Notes: generated by a model from the letters alone, not told the origin. Counted from the stretch's first letter, positions 48,975 to 58,658 are shown. The stretch: DNA of 64,000 bases from Vibrio sp. SCSIO 43136 (GCF_023716565.1 NZ_CP071848.1:868001-932000); one strand, 5' to 3'. Translations and numbers: made by a program.

Positions 48975-48996
48975 AAGGGGGCAAATGCCCCCTTTT
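48975..48996 (+). terminator. terminator after yejK
   Basis: AAGGGGGCA / TGCCCCCTT stem with small loop and TTTT, 18 bp before the next ATG. Confidence 0.85.
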
Positions 48997-49013
48997 AAAC
49001 TCAAGGATAGAGT

Positions 49014-50348
49014 ATGAAGAAAACACACGCGAGGAGATGGGCAATACTTTTGTGGGCAATTTGGGTGGTTGTTGCCGCTTTGTCTATCAATCGCTATCTC
49101 TATTCCGAGCGTCAGCATACCCAGTTCAACCTTCTTTCTAATCAATTGGAAGAGTTTCGACACGCACTCTCTTCCCCCGAAACTATCCGTGCCCAGCAAC
49201 TTGACCAGCTTTCATTAAGCATGCAGTTAATCCGCTCTTTGAGGCTGCAATTGGAGGCGGATTATGAAGGCGGCTTTCTTACCACAGATCTGACCCACTT
49301 CTTTTATGTCGCCGATCGTTACCTTGAGCGGGCGCAAGCGTATATTCAACTTCGCTCCAATCTTGGTTCATTAGCACTGGAACTCGCTGAGATTCAAAAT
49401 GATCCAGCGATGCCCGATGAGGTTCGAGTTTATTACAACGAGCTGAGCGCGTACTTATTTGGTGCGCTGTTTGCCGAAGATATCGATCAACCCATCAATT
49501 ATCGTATTTTGGAGCAGCTACTAGATAAATCTTACCAATTGGAACCTGAATATCGCAGTGAGCTTCAAGACATGCTGTCACAAGTTTCGATTGTGCTGGC
49601 CGAACATGCACAAATTGGGTTTCTGACCAGTGGGCTGCTCAGCCACTCTTTGGTTAAGGAAATCAGCATCGTAGTTCAGCAAAGCCATGATATTCAGTGG
49701 CGCTTGGTTTTCATTGCTGCTGTGTTCGGTGTGGTCGCAATGCTTGGGCTGACCTTATTGGTGTTTCGTACCGTAGGTGATGAGCAAGAGACCCTGCAAG
49801 CCAAAGAGCTAAATAACACGCTAGAAGAATCTGAAGAGACCTTGCCAAACTTCGTGGAATCACCAAATGATCAGAGAGAGGAGAGCAAGTCAGCTTCTCC
49901 TAGCGACGAACCGAACATGCAACAGGCAGTGATTCCAATTGAATCAAAGGAAATCGCTGAAACCGATATTCAATCTAGTGAGACTAAGCCAGCTGTCAAA
50001 AAAACTAGCTCTAGTTCAGACTTTGATCTCGAGTATATGTTGGATACGTTTGAGCAAGATAAAGACTCGGTTGACATGGTGCTGTCCATCTTCCTTCAAG
50101 ATCACAAAGATGACGTCAATCGTTTTAAGCAGCAGCTAGAAGATGACCTAGAAAAAGCGACGCGAACAGTACATAGCTTAAAAGGGATTGCCGGTAGCCT
50201 AGGCGCATCAGAGCTTAAGGAGATTTCTCTAACGATAGAGAAGAAACTCAAGCACGGAGAAAGTGTATCAGCCGATGAGGTGGCGAGCTTTGAAAGCATA
50301 TTGCTTGCAGTGATTGACTCCGTAGAAGCACACTTATCAACCACCTGA
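49014..50348 (+). CDS. membrane-anchored Hpt-domain protein
   Basis: 444 residues. Two membrane segments (about 9-27 and 229-251) bracket a periplasmic helical region of about 200 residues. A Glu/Ser-rich linker (about 255-335) leads to a C-terminal Hpt domain with His387 in TVHSLKGIAGSLGA. There is no kinase or receiver, so it should accept phosphate from another hybrid kinase. The sensor-like periplasmic part suggests a membrane-coupled phosphorelay component. No relative with known role recognised. Confidence 0.78.
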   Translation: MKKTHARRWAILLWAIWVVVAALSINRYLYSERQHTQFNLLSNQLEEFRHALSSPETIRAQQLDQLSLSMQLIRSLRLQLEADYEGGFLTTDLTHFFYVADRYLERAQAYIQLRSNLGSLALELAEIQNDPAMPDEVRVYYNELSAYLFGALFAEDIDQPINYRILEQLLDKSYQLEPEYRSELQDMLSQVSIVLAEHAQIGFLTSGLLSHSLVKEISIVVQQSHDIQWRLVFIAAVFGVVAMLGLTLLVFRTVGDEQETLQAKELNNTLEESEETLPNFVESPNDQREESKSASPSDEPNMQQAVIPIESKEIAETDIQSSETKPAVKKTSSSSDFDLEYMLDTFEQDKDSVDMVLSIFLQDHKDDVNRFKQQLEDDLEKATRTVHSLKGIAGSLGASELKEISLTIEKKLKHGESVSADEVASFESILLAVIDSVEAHLSTT

Positions 50349-50385
50349 GTGGTTAAATGACCTGATTTGGATGATCATCAAGTGT

Positions 50386-50421
50386 AAGGGGAGTAAAATA
50401 TAAAATATTACTCCCCTTTTT
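50386..50421 (+). terminator. terminator after the Hpt gene
   Basis: AAGGGGAGTAA / TTACTCCCCTT stem with a 14-nt AT-rich loop and a T run. Confidence 0.8.
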
Positions 50422-50440
50422 CGTTTAGGAATGGCGCTTT

Positions 50441-51589
50441 ATGTGGCTGAAAATGTTTAAGCCTTTCTCAATCCTATTGGCTGTTGTGTCCCTGTCTGCC
50501 TGTTCTCTACTGGAAGTGAAATTTGACTCGCAAACCACTCCGTTGACCCAACAAGAACTCAATATGCGTATCTTGACCCGTGAATACGCGAAATCATTCT
50601 TTAGCCAAGTAGAAGATAGTGCCGAGCGTATATCTCGCCTGTATGAATCTAACGACAAACAGCCTCAAACAGATCTTCTGCTTTGGCAAATTTATGCTCT
50701 TGAGGGGATGCAGAACTCGGCATATCAAGTGTCACCGACGGCTGGCCTAATAGATACTTGGGTGTTTACCTTGCAGATGGAGCACTTTTTTAACACTGGG
50801 GCAGGGCAAGATCTGTTCGCAAGTGATGATGCCAAGCAAACCAGCAAAGCATTAACCGAGCAAGTGGAGAAGTTGGCTAAACGCATTCTAGGGGAGCAAG
50901 CTTATCTGTCGAGTCGGACTTTTGTACACGAATTTGCTCGCAGCCACCCGTTTGATGAAATCTGGTTTCGCCGCTCGCCTGCGTTTAATGATTGGTTGAA
51001 ATACCAAAATATTGACGAAAGTGAAGCGGTGAGCACATTGGGAACCATGCCTGAAGCGCTTGGTGATGTATCAGATCGCTTAAGCCTGGTATCAGAACAA
51101 ACACCCAAAATTATGGCGTGGAAGGCAGAGCTTATTGCGATGCACAGTACCGTCAGCGGAGAGAAGCTCAATCAAACCTTAGACTCAATTACCCAGACGT
51201 CTTATAAGTTTCAGGACTTTGTTGAGAATAACCCTGAGTACATGCAGCACCTAGCCCAGCAAATGGGTAAAGAGTTACAGCCGCTACTAAAAGACCTAAA
51301 TTCGATGACTTCCGAGCAAATGGCAAAGCTAAGTCAAGAACGAGAAGCTTTTGACCAAATGGTTGAAAGGGAACGTACTGAGATCGCTCTAGTGGTGGCG
51401 GAGCAGCGTACCTTGATGACGGAAGATCTTGAAAAACTGTCAAAAGAAGTGGTGGCCTTGGCTTTGCAAGAGTTAACCAAGTTGATAAAAGGCGTGCTGA
51501 TTTACTTTATCTTGTTTGTGTTGGTGATTTTCTTCGCACCATTTGGCTTGGGTTACTTCGTCGGGAAAAAGGTAAGTAACAACTCCTAA
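50441..51589 (+). CDS. lipoprotein-like protein with C-terminal membrane helix
   Basis: 382 residues. An N-terminal lipoprotein signal (LAVVSLSACSLL, Cys near 21; second residue Ser) is followed by a mostly helical body with a coiled-coil-prone stretch near 265-340, then a C-terminal membrane segment (LIYFILFVLVIFFAPFGLG, about 353-371) and a short basic tail. If lipidated and sent to the outer membrane, it could span the envelope. No family recognised. It follows the Hpt gene by 92 bp with a terminator between. Confidence 0.7.
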   Translation: MWLKMFKPFSILLAVVSLSACSLLEVKFDSQTTPLTQQELNMRILTREYAKSFFSQVEDSAERISRLYESNDKQPQTDLLLWQIYALEGMQNSAYQVSPTAGLIDTWVFTLQMEHFFNTGAGQDLFASDDAKQTSKALTEQVEKLAKRILGEQAYLSSRTFVHEFARSHPFDEIWFRRSPAFNDWLKYQNIDESEAVSTLGTMPEALGDVSDRLSLVSEQTPKIMAWKAELIAMHSTVSGEKLNQTLDSITQTSYKFQDFVENNPEYMQHLAQQMGKELQPLLKDLNSMTSEQMAKLSQEREAFDQMVERERTEIALVVAEQRTLMTEDLEKLSKEVVALALQELTKLIKGVLIYFILFVLVIFFAPFGLGYFVGKKVSNNS

Positions 51590-51730
51590 TTTCGCGACCG
51601 AGAGAGGAGAAAAGTGTGGTTTTTTGGCCTATCAACGACTATTTACACTTTTCTGGCAAAAAAGGTTGTTTTCGTTAGCATAAACTTTTATAGATGGAAC
51701 ATATTCATATTTTAAACAAGGAGCGTAACG

Positions 51731-52846
51731 ATGATGAAAGTAGGTCTGGTCGGCTGGCGTGGTATGGTCGGCTCAGTGCTGATGCAACGAATGGTCGAAG
51801 AGAAAGATTTTGATCTGATTGAACCAGTATTTTACAGCACTTCTCAAGTAGGTATTGAAGCACCGAATTTTGGCAAGAGTGCAGGTATGTTGCAAGATGC
51901 TTTCGACATTGAAAGTTTGAAACAACTGGATGCTGTTATTACTTGTCAAGGTGGCAGCTACACAGAAAAAGTTTACCCGGCTTTGCGTCAGGCAGGTTGG
52001 AAAGGCTACTGGATTGACGCAGCATCAACACTGCGTATGGCTTCTGATTCCATCATTACGCTTGATCCTGTCAACCTTGCACAAATTCAGCAGGGCATTC
52101 ATTCAGGAACCAACACGTTTGTCGGCGGTAACTGTACCGTTAGCTTGATGCTAATGGCACTGGGTGGTCTGTACGAGAAAGGCCACGTAGAGTGGATGAG
52201 CGCAATGACTTACCAGGCAGCTTCTGGTGCGGGCGCTAAAAACATGCGCGAGCTGATTTCTCAGATGGGCGTTGTGAATGATTGTGTTAGCTCTGAACTG
52301 GCTGACCCATCAAGCTCTATCCTAGATATCGACAAGAAAGTTGCCGATACCCTACGTTCAGACTCTTTCCCAACTGACCAGTTTGGTGTACCTCTAGCAG
52401 GCTCTTTGATCCCATGGATCGATGTGAAACGCGATAACGGCCAGAGTAAAGAAGAATGGAAAGCAGGCGTGGAAGCGAACAAGATCTTAGGTCTTGACGG
52501 CTCTCCAATCCCAATTGATGGTACTTGTGTTCGCATTGGTGCGATGCGTTGCCACGCTCAGGCGTTGACCATCAAACTTAAGCAAGACATCCCAATGGAT
52601 GAAATTGAAGAGATGATTGCAACCCATAATGATTGGGTAAAAGTGATCCCGAATGATCGCGACATCACCGCTCAAGAGCTAACGCCTGCCAAAGTGACTG
52701 GCACGCTATCCATCCCTGTTGGCCGTCTGCGTAAGATGTCGATGGGTAATGACTTCCTCAACGCATTCACCGTTGGTGACCAATTGCTTTGGGGTGCTGC
52801 AGAGCCGCTTCGCCGTACACTGCGTATTATCTTAGCTGAAAAATAA
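51731..52846 (+). CDS. asd: aspartate-semialdehyde dehydrogenase
   Basis: 371 residues of the E. coli Asd type. NADP-binding [17 protein letters not shown], catalytic Cys135 in GGNCTVSLM, and the conserved [14 protein letters not shown] active-site region. It makes aspartate semialdehyde for lysine, threonine, methionine and diaminopimelate. The first ATG (51731) sits 7 bp after AAGGAG and is chosen over the second. Terminator follows. Confidence 0.96.
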   Translation: MMKVGLVGWRGMVGSVLMQRMVEEKDFDLIEPVFYSTSQVGIEAPNFGKSAGMLQDAFDIESLKQLDAVITCQGGSYTEKVYPALRQAGWKGYWIDAASTLRMASDSIITLDPVNLAQIQQGIHSGTNTFVGGNCTVSLMLMALGGLYEKGHVEWMSAMTYQAASGAGAKNMRELISQMGVVNDCVSSELADPSSSILDIDKKVADTLRSDSFPTDQFGVPLAGSLIPWIDVKRDNGQSKEEWKAGVEANKILGLDGSPIPIDGTCVRIGAMRCHAQALTIKLKQDIPMDEIEEMIATHNDWVKVIPNDRDITAQELTPAKVTGTLSIPVGRLRKMSMGNDFLNAFTVGDQLLWGAAEPLRRTLRIILAEK

Positions 52847-52867
52847 TGAGCTTAAGGCCCTAAAATA

Positions 52868-52899
52868 AAACCCGGAACTGGATACCCAGTTCTGGGTTT
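52868..52899 (+). terminator. terminator after asd
   Basis: AAACCCGGAACTGG / CCAGTTCTGGGTTT with one mismatch, short loop, T run. Confidence 0.8.
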
Positions 52900-52972
52900 G
52901 TTGTATTTGGAGGCAAGGATGCGTTACATATAGTAAACGGTGTTGACTCATCCCTAACGAAAAGGCAGCCTA

Positions 52973-53060
52973 ACCGTTTACCGTTTACCGTTTACCGTTT
53001 ACCGTTTACCGTTTACCGTTTCCCGTTTCCCGTTTCCCGTTTCCCGTTTCCCGTTTCCCG
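52973..53060. repeat. 7-bp tandem-repeat array
   Basis: Seven copies of ACCGTTT, then five copies of CCCGTTT and a partial unit CCCG, all in phase, between asd and the ion-channel gene. The array ends 3 bp before the stop codon of the channel gene on the minus strand. A clean switch of one base (A to C) divides the array. Confidence 0.95.
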
Positions 53061-53063
53061 AGA

Positions 53064-53909
53064 TTACTCCCCCACCGGCACCACTCGATCCTCCGGCGTT
53101 GCCAATTCCCCACCACAATGCTTACAAAACAGTGCATCAGTTTCATGACCGCTGCGAGAGCAGTTTGGACATTTGACTAGATTACGATGTGCATTCATTT
53201 CGTGGTTGAGTTCAGCAGTGATAATGCCCGTAGGCACAGCTAAGATGGAATAACCCAGTAGCATTGTTAACGCAGCAATTGCTTTGCCAAATCCCGTCTG
53301 CGGGACGATGTCTCCATAACCTACCGTAGTAATGGTCACGATCGCCCAGTAAATACTTTTCGGAATGCTATCAAATCCATTATCAGGCCCTTCAACGACA
53401 AACATCAATGAGCCAAAAATGGTCACCAATATTCCAACGGTGCTAAAAAAGATAAAAATCTTGCGGCGAGACATGAGCAGTGAACGCAGCAGAAGATTGG
53501 AGTCTTGTAGATAACGTACCAACTTCAAGATGCGGAAGATGCGCATGACACGAAGAAGACGGATCACCGCCATGAAAGACGCACCAGGGAACAAAAATGC
53601 TAGGTAGGTGGGTAATATCGCCAAGATATCTACAATGCCATAAAAGCTTCTGGCATATGCCATAGGTTTTGGCGAACAGTAGAGGCGTAATAGGTATTCT
53701 AGGGTGAATAGCAGAGTAAACCCATATTCCGCATAACGAAACTCTTGGCCATAGAGAGTATTGAGTTCTGGGATGGAGTCCAGCACCAAAACCAGCAATG
53801 AACTCAAAATAGCGACAATTAAAGCGATATCGAAACGACGCCCACCTTTGGTATGGGTACCAAAAATAATGACATAGAGGTGATGTTTAAGAGAATGGGG
53901 TTTCGTCAT
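53064..53909 (-). CDS. voltage-gated-type potassium channel with zinc ribbon
   Basis: 281 residues. Six membrane segments, an Arg-rich S4-like helix (IRLLRVMRIFRILKLVR, about 118-135) and the selectivity loop TTVGYGDIVP (about 196-205). The cytoplasmic tail has a zinc ribbon CPNCSRSG ... CKHCGGEL (Cys pairs near 243-246 and 258-261). K+ channel of the VGIC superfamily. Function of the zinc ribbon is unknown. The 3' end touches the tandem repeat. Confidence 0.88.
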   Translation of the reverse strand: MTKPHSLKHHLYVIIFGTHTKGGRRFDIALIVAILSSLLVLVLDSIPELNTLYGQEFRYAEYGFTLLFTLEYLLRLYCSPKPMAYARSFYGIVDILAILPTYLAFLFPGASFMAVIRLLRVMRIFRILKLVRYLQDSNLLLRSLLMSRRKIFIFFSTVGILVTIFGSLMFVVEGPDNGFDSIPKSIYWAIVTITTVGYGDIVPQTGFGKAIAALTMLLGYSILAVPTGIITAELNHEMNAHRNLVKCPNCSRSGHETDALFCKHCGGELATPEDRVVPVGE

Positions 53910-53982
53910 GAATGTTGCTCTATCTAATTTGACTAGAGCAACATTCTAACGCAATTAATTACTTAGGCTAGTTGTTGCGAAC

Positions 53983-54621
53983 TTAAGCTAGACCTGGGAA
54001 GAGGTTACGCACACCGTTGGCAATGAACTCAATACCAAGTGCTGCCAATATTAGACCCATAATACGAGTGATGACGTTGATTCCGGTTTGCCCTAGCAAG
54101 CGAACAATGTAAGGTGCTGAGCGAAATAGTAGCCAACTTGAAAATGCAAAAGCAATGACGGTCAGAATGATGGCGAAGGTATCAAACCATGTTGGGTAGC
54201 GAGAACCAAATACAATGGTTGAACTAATAGCACCCGGGCCAGCCATCAAAGGCATAGCCAGCGGAACAATACCAATTTGCTCACGACTAACAAACTCAGA
54301 CTTTTCTTGCTTGTTCTGTTTATCCTCACCCAATTTACCACTCATCATAGTAAAAGCGATACTCATCAGCAGTAGACCACCGGCAACTCGGAACGAGTCC
54401 AACGAGATACTAAACATATCCAGCAGCGCTTGTCCGGCTAACAATGACACAATCAAAATCACGGCGACACTAATGTTGGCTGTTGTTGCGGTTTTGATCT
54501 TTTCCTCTGGTGACATATGACTGGTCAGAGAAACAAAGATCGGCATGATACCCACAGGGTTTACTGCGGCTACCAGACCAAGAAAGAACTGCAAATAGAT
54601 CGCTATTTCAAGGCTTTGCAT
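53983..54621 (-). CDS. ychE: MarC-family inner membrane protein YchE
   Basis: About 212 residues with six membrane segments, close to E. coli YchE: NPVGIMPIFVSLTSH near 21-35, SGKLGEDKQNKQEKSE near 94-109, VPLAMPLMAGPGAISSTIVFG and a matching end. Function unknown. ychE lies next to adhE in E. coli too. The ATG at 54621 is chosen over a longer frame because the family starts there. Confidence 0.92.
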   Translation of the reverse strand: MQSLEIAIYLQFFLGLVAAVNPVGIMPIFVSLTSHMSPEEKIKTATTANISVAVILIVSLLAGQALLDMFSISLDSFRVAGGLLLMSIAFTMMSGKLGEDKQNKQEKSEFVSREQIGIVPLAMPLMAGPGAISSTIVFGSRYPTWFDTFAIILTVIAFAFSSWLLFRSAPYIVRLLGQTGINVITRIMGLILAALGIEFIANGVRNLFPGLA

Positions 54622-55282
54622 AGTTTGATTCGTCCAAGGTAAAAAAAGAGAGTAGAAAATCCCGCACAATGTAAGGTAATCGCCACATAATTACGAGAGA
54701 ATTTTCGTATAAATGTAAGCGCCAAGTGTGTGGCTTGACTTAACCATAATCCCCATGAATGTGTTTTGTGGGAGGAGGTAAGTTGGACTTCTACCAGTAT
54801 CGTGTGAAAGGCAGTGTTTTTTGTGAAGAATTATTAATAAAAAAATTATCTTTATAAATTAACTTGCATTGATGGCGCTTCTATATCATTGTTGAAACCA
54901 TAGGTTGTAGCACGTAAATCTTAGCTAAGAGTTTGTAATTTAGCCAAAAATTGAAACTTTTTTACACGCACTGGAATTGACATATATTAGCTACAACTAA
55001 TGGTTGGTTTTTTGAGCAGCTACCACCAAAGGGTTATTTTTCTTTTATTACATATACTTAACTGCTTATTGATATTCTTAATTAATTCATTGCTCTAATT
55101 AATTTTGCAGAACTGATCTGAGTCAATTTTTTTACAAACTTGAAAGATTATACTCAGTTCTGAAAGCAATTTACTAAGTATGTCATTTGCAATTAATCAT
55201 ACAAATCAAAGGTTAACTGAAACCTTTGGGCGGACTTACTAAATAGTTTTTAAATTTTAGTTAAATCTTTAGGAGATTCATT
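54622..55282. other. adhE upstream region
   Basis: 661 bp, very AT-rich. It must hold the divergent ychE and adhE promoters and the long adhE leader. A 24-codon ORF with a strong ribosome site lies at 54783-54857, and a weak FNR-like match, CTGAT-CTGA-GTCAA, lies at 55113-55126. Nothing else recognised. Confidence 0.5.
54783..54857 (+). CDS. possible 24-residue leader peptide
   Basis: TTG start after GGAGGAGGTAAG (54771-54782), 24 codons and TAA. The product LDFYQYRVKGSVFCEELL... is basic/hydrophobic. The ribosome site is unusually good for chance. No homologue recognised. Confidence 0.3.
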   Translation: MDFYQYRVKGSVFCEELLIKKLSL

Positions 55283-57982
55283 ATGCCTGTAACAAATATG
55301 GCTGAATTGGATGCAATGGTTGCACGTGTGAAAGCAGCACAAGCGGAATTTGCTACTTTCTCACAGGAAAAAGTTGACGCTATTTTCCGAGCTGCTTCTC
55401 TAGCGGCTAACCACGCTCGTATTCCTCTAGCGCAACAAGCGGTAGAAGAATCTGGCATGGGTATCGTAGAAGACAAGGTTATCAAAAACCACTTCGCGTC
55501 AGAGTTCATCTACAACAAATACAAAGATGAAAAAACATGTGGCATCCTTGAAGAGGATGACAACCTAGGTACTATGACTATCGCAGAACCAGTAGGTATC
55601 ATCTGTGGTATCGTACCAACAACTAACCCAACTTCTACTGCGATTTTCAAATCTCTAATCTCTCTGAAAACTCGTAACGGCATCATCTTCTCGCCACACC
55701 CACGTGCGAAGAACTCTACTAACGATGCAGCGAAACTAGTTCTAGATGCAGCAGTAGCAGCAGGTGCTCCAAAAGACATCATCGGTTGGATTGACCAGCC
55801 ATCTGTAGAGCTATCTAACGGCCTAATGAAGCATGATGACATCGCTCTTATCCTTGCAACTGGTGGTCCAGGCATGGTTAAAGCAGCTTACTCTTCTGGT
55901 AAGCCAGCGATCGGTGTAGGTGCAGGTAACGTTCCTGTAGTTATCGACGAAACTGCTGATGTTAAGCGTGCTGTAGCTTCTATCCTAATGTCTAAGACGT
56001 TCGATAACGGTGTAGTATGTGCTTCTGAGCAGGCTGCAATCGTAGTAGACGAAGTTTACGACGAAGTGAAAGAGCGTTTCGCATCTCACAAAGCAGTTGT
56101 ACTAAGCAAAGCTGACGCAGATAAAGTACGTAAAGTGCTTCTAATCGACGGCGCACTTAACGCTAAAATCGTAGGTCAGCCAGCAGCAGCAATCGCTGAG
56201 CTTGCAGGTGTTAAAGTTCCTGCGGACACTAAAGTTCTAGTTGGTGAAGGTCTAGGTAAAGTATCTTACGACGACGCATTCGCTCACGAGAAACTATCTC
56301 CAACGCTAGGTCTATTCCGTGCTGACAACTTCGAAGACGCAGTTGCTCAAGCGGTAACTATGGTTGAAATCGGCGGTATCGGTCACACGTCTGGTCTTTA
56401 CACTAACCAAGACACTAACGCAGACCGTATCCGTTACTTCGGTGACAAACTGAAAACAGCTCGTATCCTAATCAACATCCCAACCACTCACGGTGGTATC
56501 GGTGACCTGTACAACTTCAACGTTGCACCGTCTCTAACATTGGGTTGTGGTTCTTGGGGTGGTAACTCAATCTCTGAGAACGTAGGTCCTAAACACCTAA
56601 TCAACAAGAAAACTGTTGCTAAGCGAGCTGAAAACATGTTGTGGCATAAACTACCTAAGTCTATCTACTTCCGCCGTGGTAGCCTTCCAATCGCTCTAGG
56701 CGACCTAGAAGGTAAGAAGCGTGCGTTCCTTGTAACTGACCGTTTCCTATTCAACAACGGTTACGCTGACGAAGTAGTGAAACTACTTAAAGCTCAAGGC
56801 ATCGAAGTTCAAGTATTCTTCGACGTAGAAGCGGATCCAACACTATCTGTTGTTGAGAAAGGTGCTGAAGCAATGAAGAGCTTCCAGCCAGACGTTATCC
56901 TAGCTCTAGGTGGCGGTTCTCCAATGGATGCAGCGAAAATCATGTGGGTAATGTACGAGCACCCAGAAACGCACTTCGCTGAACTAGCAATGCGTTTCAT
57001 GGACATTCGTAAGCGTATCTACAAGTTCCCTAAAATGGGTCAAAAAGCTGAGCTTGTATGTATCACTACAACTTCAGGTACTGGTTCAGAGGTTACTCCA
57101 TTCGCTGTTGTTACAGACGACAAGACTGGTGCTAAGTACCCACTAGCTGACTACGAAATCACGCCAAACATGGCTATCGTTGATGCGAACCTAGTAATGA
57201 ACATGCCTAAGTCTCTAACAGCGTTCGGTGGTTACGATGCAGTAACTCACGCACTAGAAGCTTACGTATCAGTTCTTGCTAACGAATACTCAGATGGTCA
57301 AGCTCTACAAGCACTTAAGATGCTTAAAGAGTACCTACCATCAAGCTACGCTAACGGTGCAGCAGACCCAATCGCTCGTGAGAAAGTACACAACGCAGCA
57401 ACTATCGCTGGTGTGGCATTTGCGAACGCATTCCTAGGTGTTTGTCACTCAATGGCTCACAAGATTGGTGCTGAGTTCCACCTACCACACGGTCTGGCGA
57501 ACGCACTACTAATCTCTAACGTTGTTCGTTACAACGCTAACGACAACCCAACTAAGCAAACTGCGTTCTCTCAGTACGACCGTCCACAAGCACGTCGTCG
57601 TTACGCTGAAGTTGCTGACCACCTAGGCCTAAGCCAAGAAGGTGACCGCACTGCTCAGAAGATTGAACGTCTACTAGCATGGTTGGATGAGCTGAAGACT
57701 AACCTAGACATTCCTAAGTCAATCAAAGAAGCAGGTGTTTCTGAAGCTGACTTCGTAGCTAAGCTAGATGAGCTAGCGGTAGAAGCGTTCGATGACCAAT
57801 GTACTGGTGCGAACCCACGTTACCCTCTAATCACTGAGCTTAAAGAAGTTCTACTAGCTTCTTACCACGGTAAAGCATTCGTAGAAGGTGAAACTTTCGA
57901 AGGTACTACAGTAATCAAGAAGAAAGCTGACCAAGAAGCGAAAGAAGCGCCAAAAGCTAAGAAAGAGAAAGCTAACGCTTAA
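55283..57982 (+). CDS. adhE: bifunctional acetaldehyde-CoA / alcohol dehydrogenase
   Basis: 899 residues (E. coli 891). N-terminal aldehyde dehydrogenase half with catalytic Cys in GVVCASEQAA (about 246) and a linker, then a C-terminal iron-type alcohol dehydrogenase with GGGSPMDAAKIMW (about 546) and metal-binding His residues in HALEAYVS, CHSMAHKIGAEFH. It makes ethanol from acetyl-CoA in fermentation and forms spirosomes. RBS AGGAGATTCATT precedes the ATG. Codon use is very biased (highly expressed). Terminator follows. Confidence 0.97.
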   Translation: MPVTNMAELDAMVARVKAAQAEFATFSQEKVDAIFRAASLAANHARIPLAQQAVEESGMGIVEDKVIKNHFASEFIYNKYKDEKTCGILEEDDNLGTMTIAEPVGIICGIVPTTNPTSTAIFKSLISLKTRNGIIFSPHPRAKNSTNDAAKLVLDAAVAAGAPKDIIGWIDQPSVELSNGLMKHDDIALILATGGPGMVKAAYSSGKPAIGVGAGNVPVVIDETADVKRAVASILMSKTFDNGVVCASEQAAIVVDEVYDEVKERFASHKAVVLSKADADKVRKVLLIDGALNAKIVGQPAAAIAELAGVKVPADTKVLVGEGLGKVSYDDAFAHEKLSPTLGLFRADNFEDAVAQAVTMVEIGGIGHTSGLYTNQDTNADRIRYFGDKLKTARILINIPTTHGGIGDLYNFNVAPSLTLGCGSWGGNSISENVGPKHLINKKTVAKRAENMLWHKLPKSIYFRRGSLPIALGDLEGKKRAFLVTDRFLFNNGYADEVVKLLKAQGIEVQVFFDVEADPTLSVVEKGAEAMKSFQPDVILALGGGSPMDAAKIMWVMYEHPETHFAELAMRFMDIRKRIYKFPKMGQKAELVCITTTSGTGSEVTPFAVVTDDKTGAKYPLADYEITPNMAIVDANLVMNMPKSLTAFGGYDAVTHALEAYVSVLANEYSDGQALQALKMLKEYLPSSYANGAADPIAREKVHNAATIAGVAFANAFLGVCHSMAHKIGAEFHLPHGLANALLISNVVRYNANDNPTKQTAFSQYDRPQARRRYAEVADHLGLSQEGDRTAQKIERLLAWLDELKTNLDIPKSIKEAGVSEADFVAKLDELAVEAFDDQCTGANPRYPLITELKEVLLASYHGKAFVEGETFEGTTVIKKKADQEAKEAPKAKKEKANA

Positions 57983-58032
57983 TCTTCAGTGAGATAGGTT
58001 TTCGCTAGCACGAAACCATAGCTCGAAATAAC

Positions 58033-58066
58033 AAAACCCCTTGCCGGAAACGGTGAGGGGTTTTTC
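58033..58066 (+). terminator. terminator after adhE
   Basis: AAAACCCCTTGCCG / CGGTGAGGGGTTTT stem with GAAA loop and long T run. Confidence 0.9.
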
Positions 58067-58243
58067 TTTTGCTGGGTTGGTATAACACTGACACAGAAAC
58101 AGCTTGCCAAGTTCCGGTGATGAGTAGGTGCAAATACATATCATAGGGAAACAATTTGAAACTATTTATATATCTCTTGAGGAAAGCAAAACGTGTTAGG
58201 TTAGCAGGCTCTAATTTAACCATTCGATGAACCGCTAATAGCC

Positions 58244-58597
58244 ATGTTTCCAACCCATTGCAGACAACAGCGATTTAAGCTGATATTGCTTCTAACCTGC
58301 TGGGTGATTTTGGTATGTGCATCGAAAAGTTATGGTGTCGTTGGGCTTTGTCCTGTCAATGAGACGGTTCAAAGCGAGCAACTCGCATCCACTGAAGCAC
58401 CACAAGAGTGTGATTTATCTGAGCAGCTTTTGAGTGCGCACCAACACCAAGTAGACGCACAGCTATTTGCGCTGTTGGTTATCGCCGTCGTGGTTGGCTT
58501 GTGGCAAATTGTTCCGTTATCGAGATACCACTCTTTTACTGAACCGATTTCATCTCCCCATCGGTTACATCTTAGGATTTGTGTATTCCGAGAATAA
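58244..58597 (+). CDS. small hypothetical protein before scsB
   Basis: 117 residues with two hydrophobic segments (about 12-27 and 73-88). It has two cysteines after the first segment (LCPVNE, ECDLSE) that could face the periplasm. It lies 61 bp upstream of the scsB-like gene on the same strand, the place held by scsA in the Salmonella scsABCD locus, but I see no clear ScsA match. Probably a membrane protein of the redox operon. Confidence 0.6.
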   Translation: MFPTHCRQQRFKLILLLTCWVILVCASKSYGVVGLCPVNETVQSEQLASTEAPQECDLSEQLLSAHQHQVDAQLFALLVIAVVVGLWQIVPLSRYHSFTEPISSPHRLHLRICVFRE

Positions 58598-58658
58598 AGC
58601 GAAGAACTTTACTGGCGATTAGCCAGGGTATTTCTATAACTTTATTCTAGGTATTTAT

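Noticed and set aside
52949..53062. CRISPR array
   Set aside because: The array is made of 7-bp units without spacers, so it is a simple tandem repeat.
55113..55126. FNR-like site upstream of adhE (CTGAT-CTGA-GTCAA)
   Set aside because: Each half matches the TTGAT/ATCAA consensus at four of five bases, which is common by chance in AT-rich DNA. Left as a note only.
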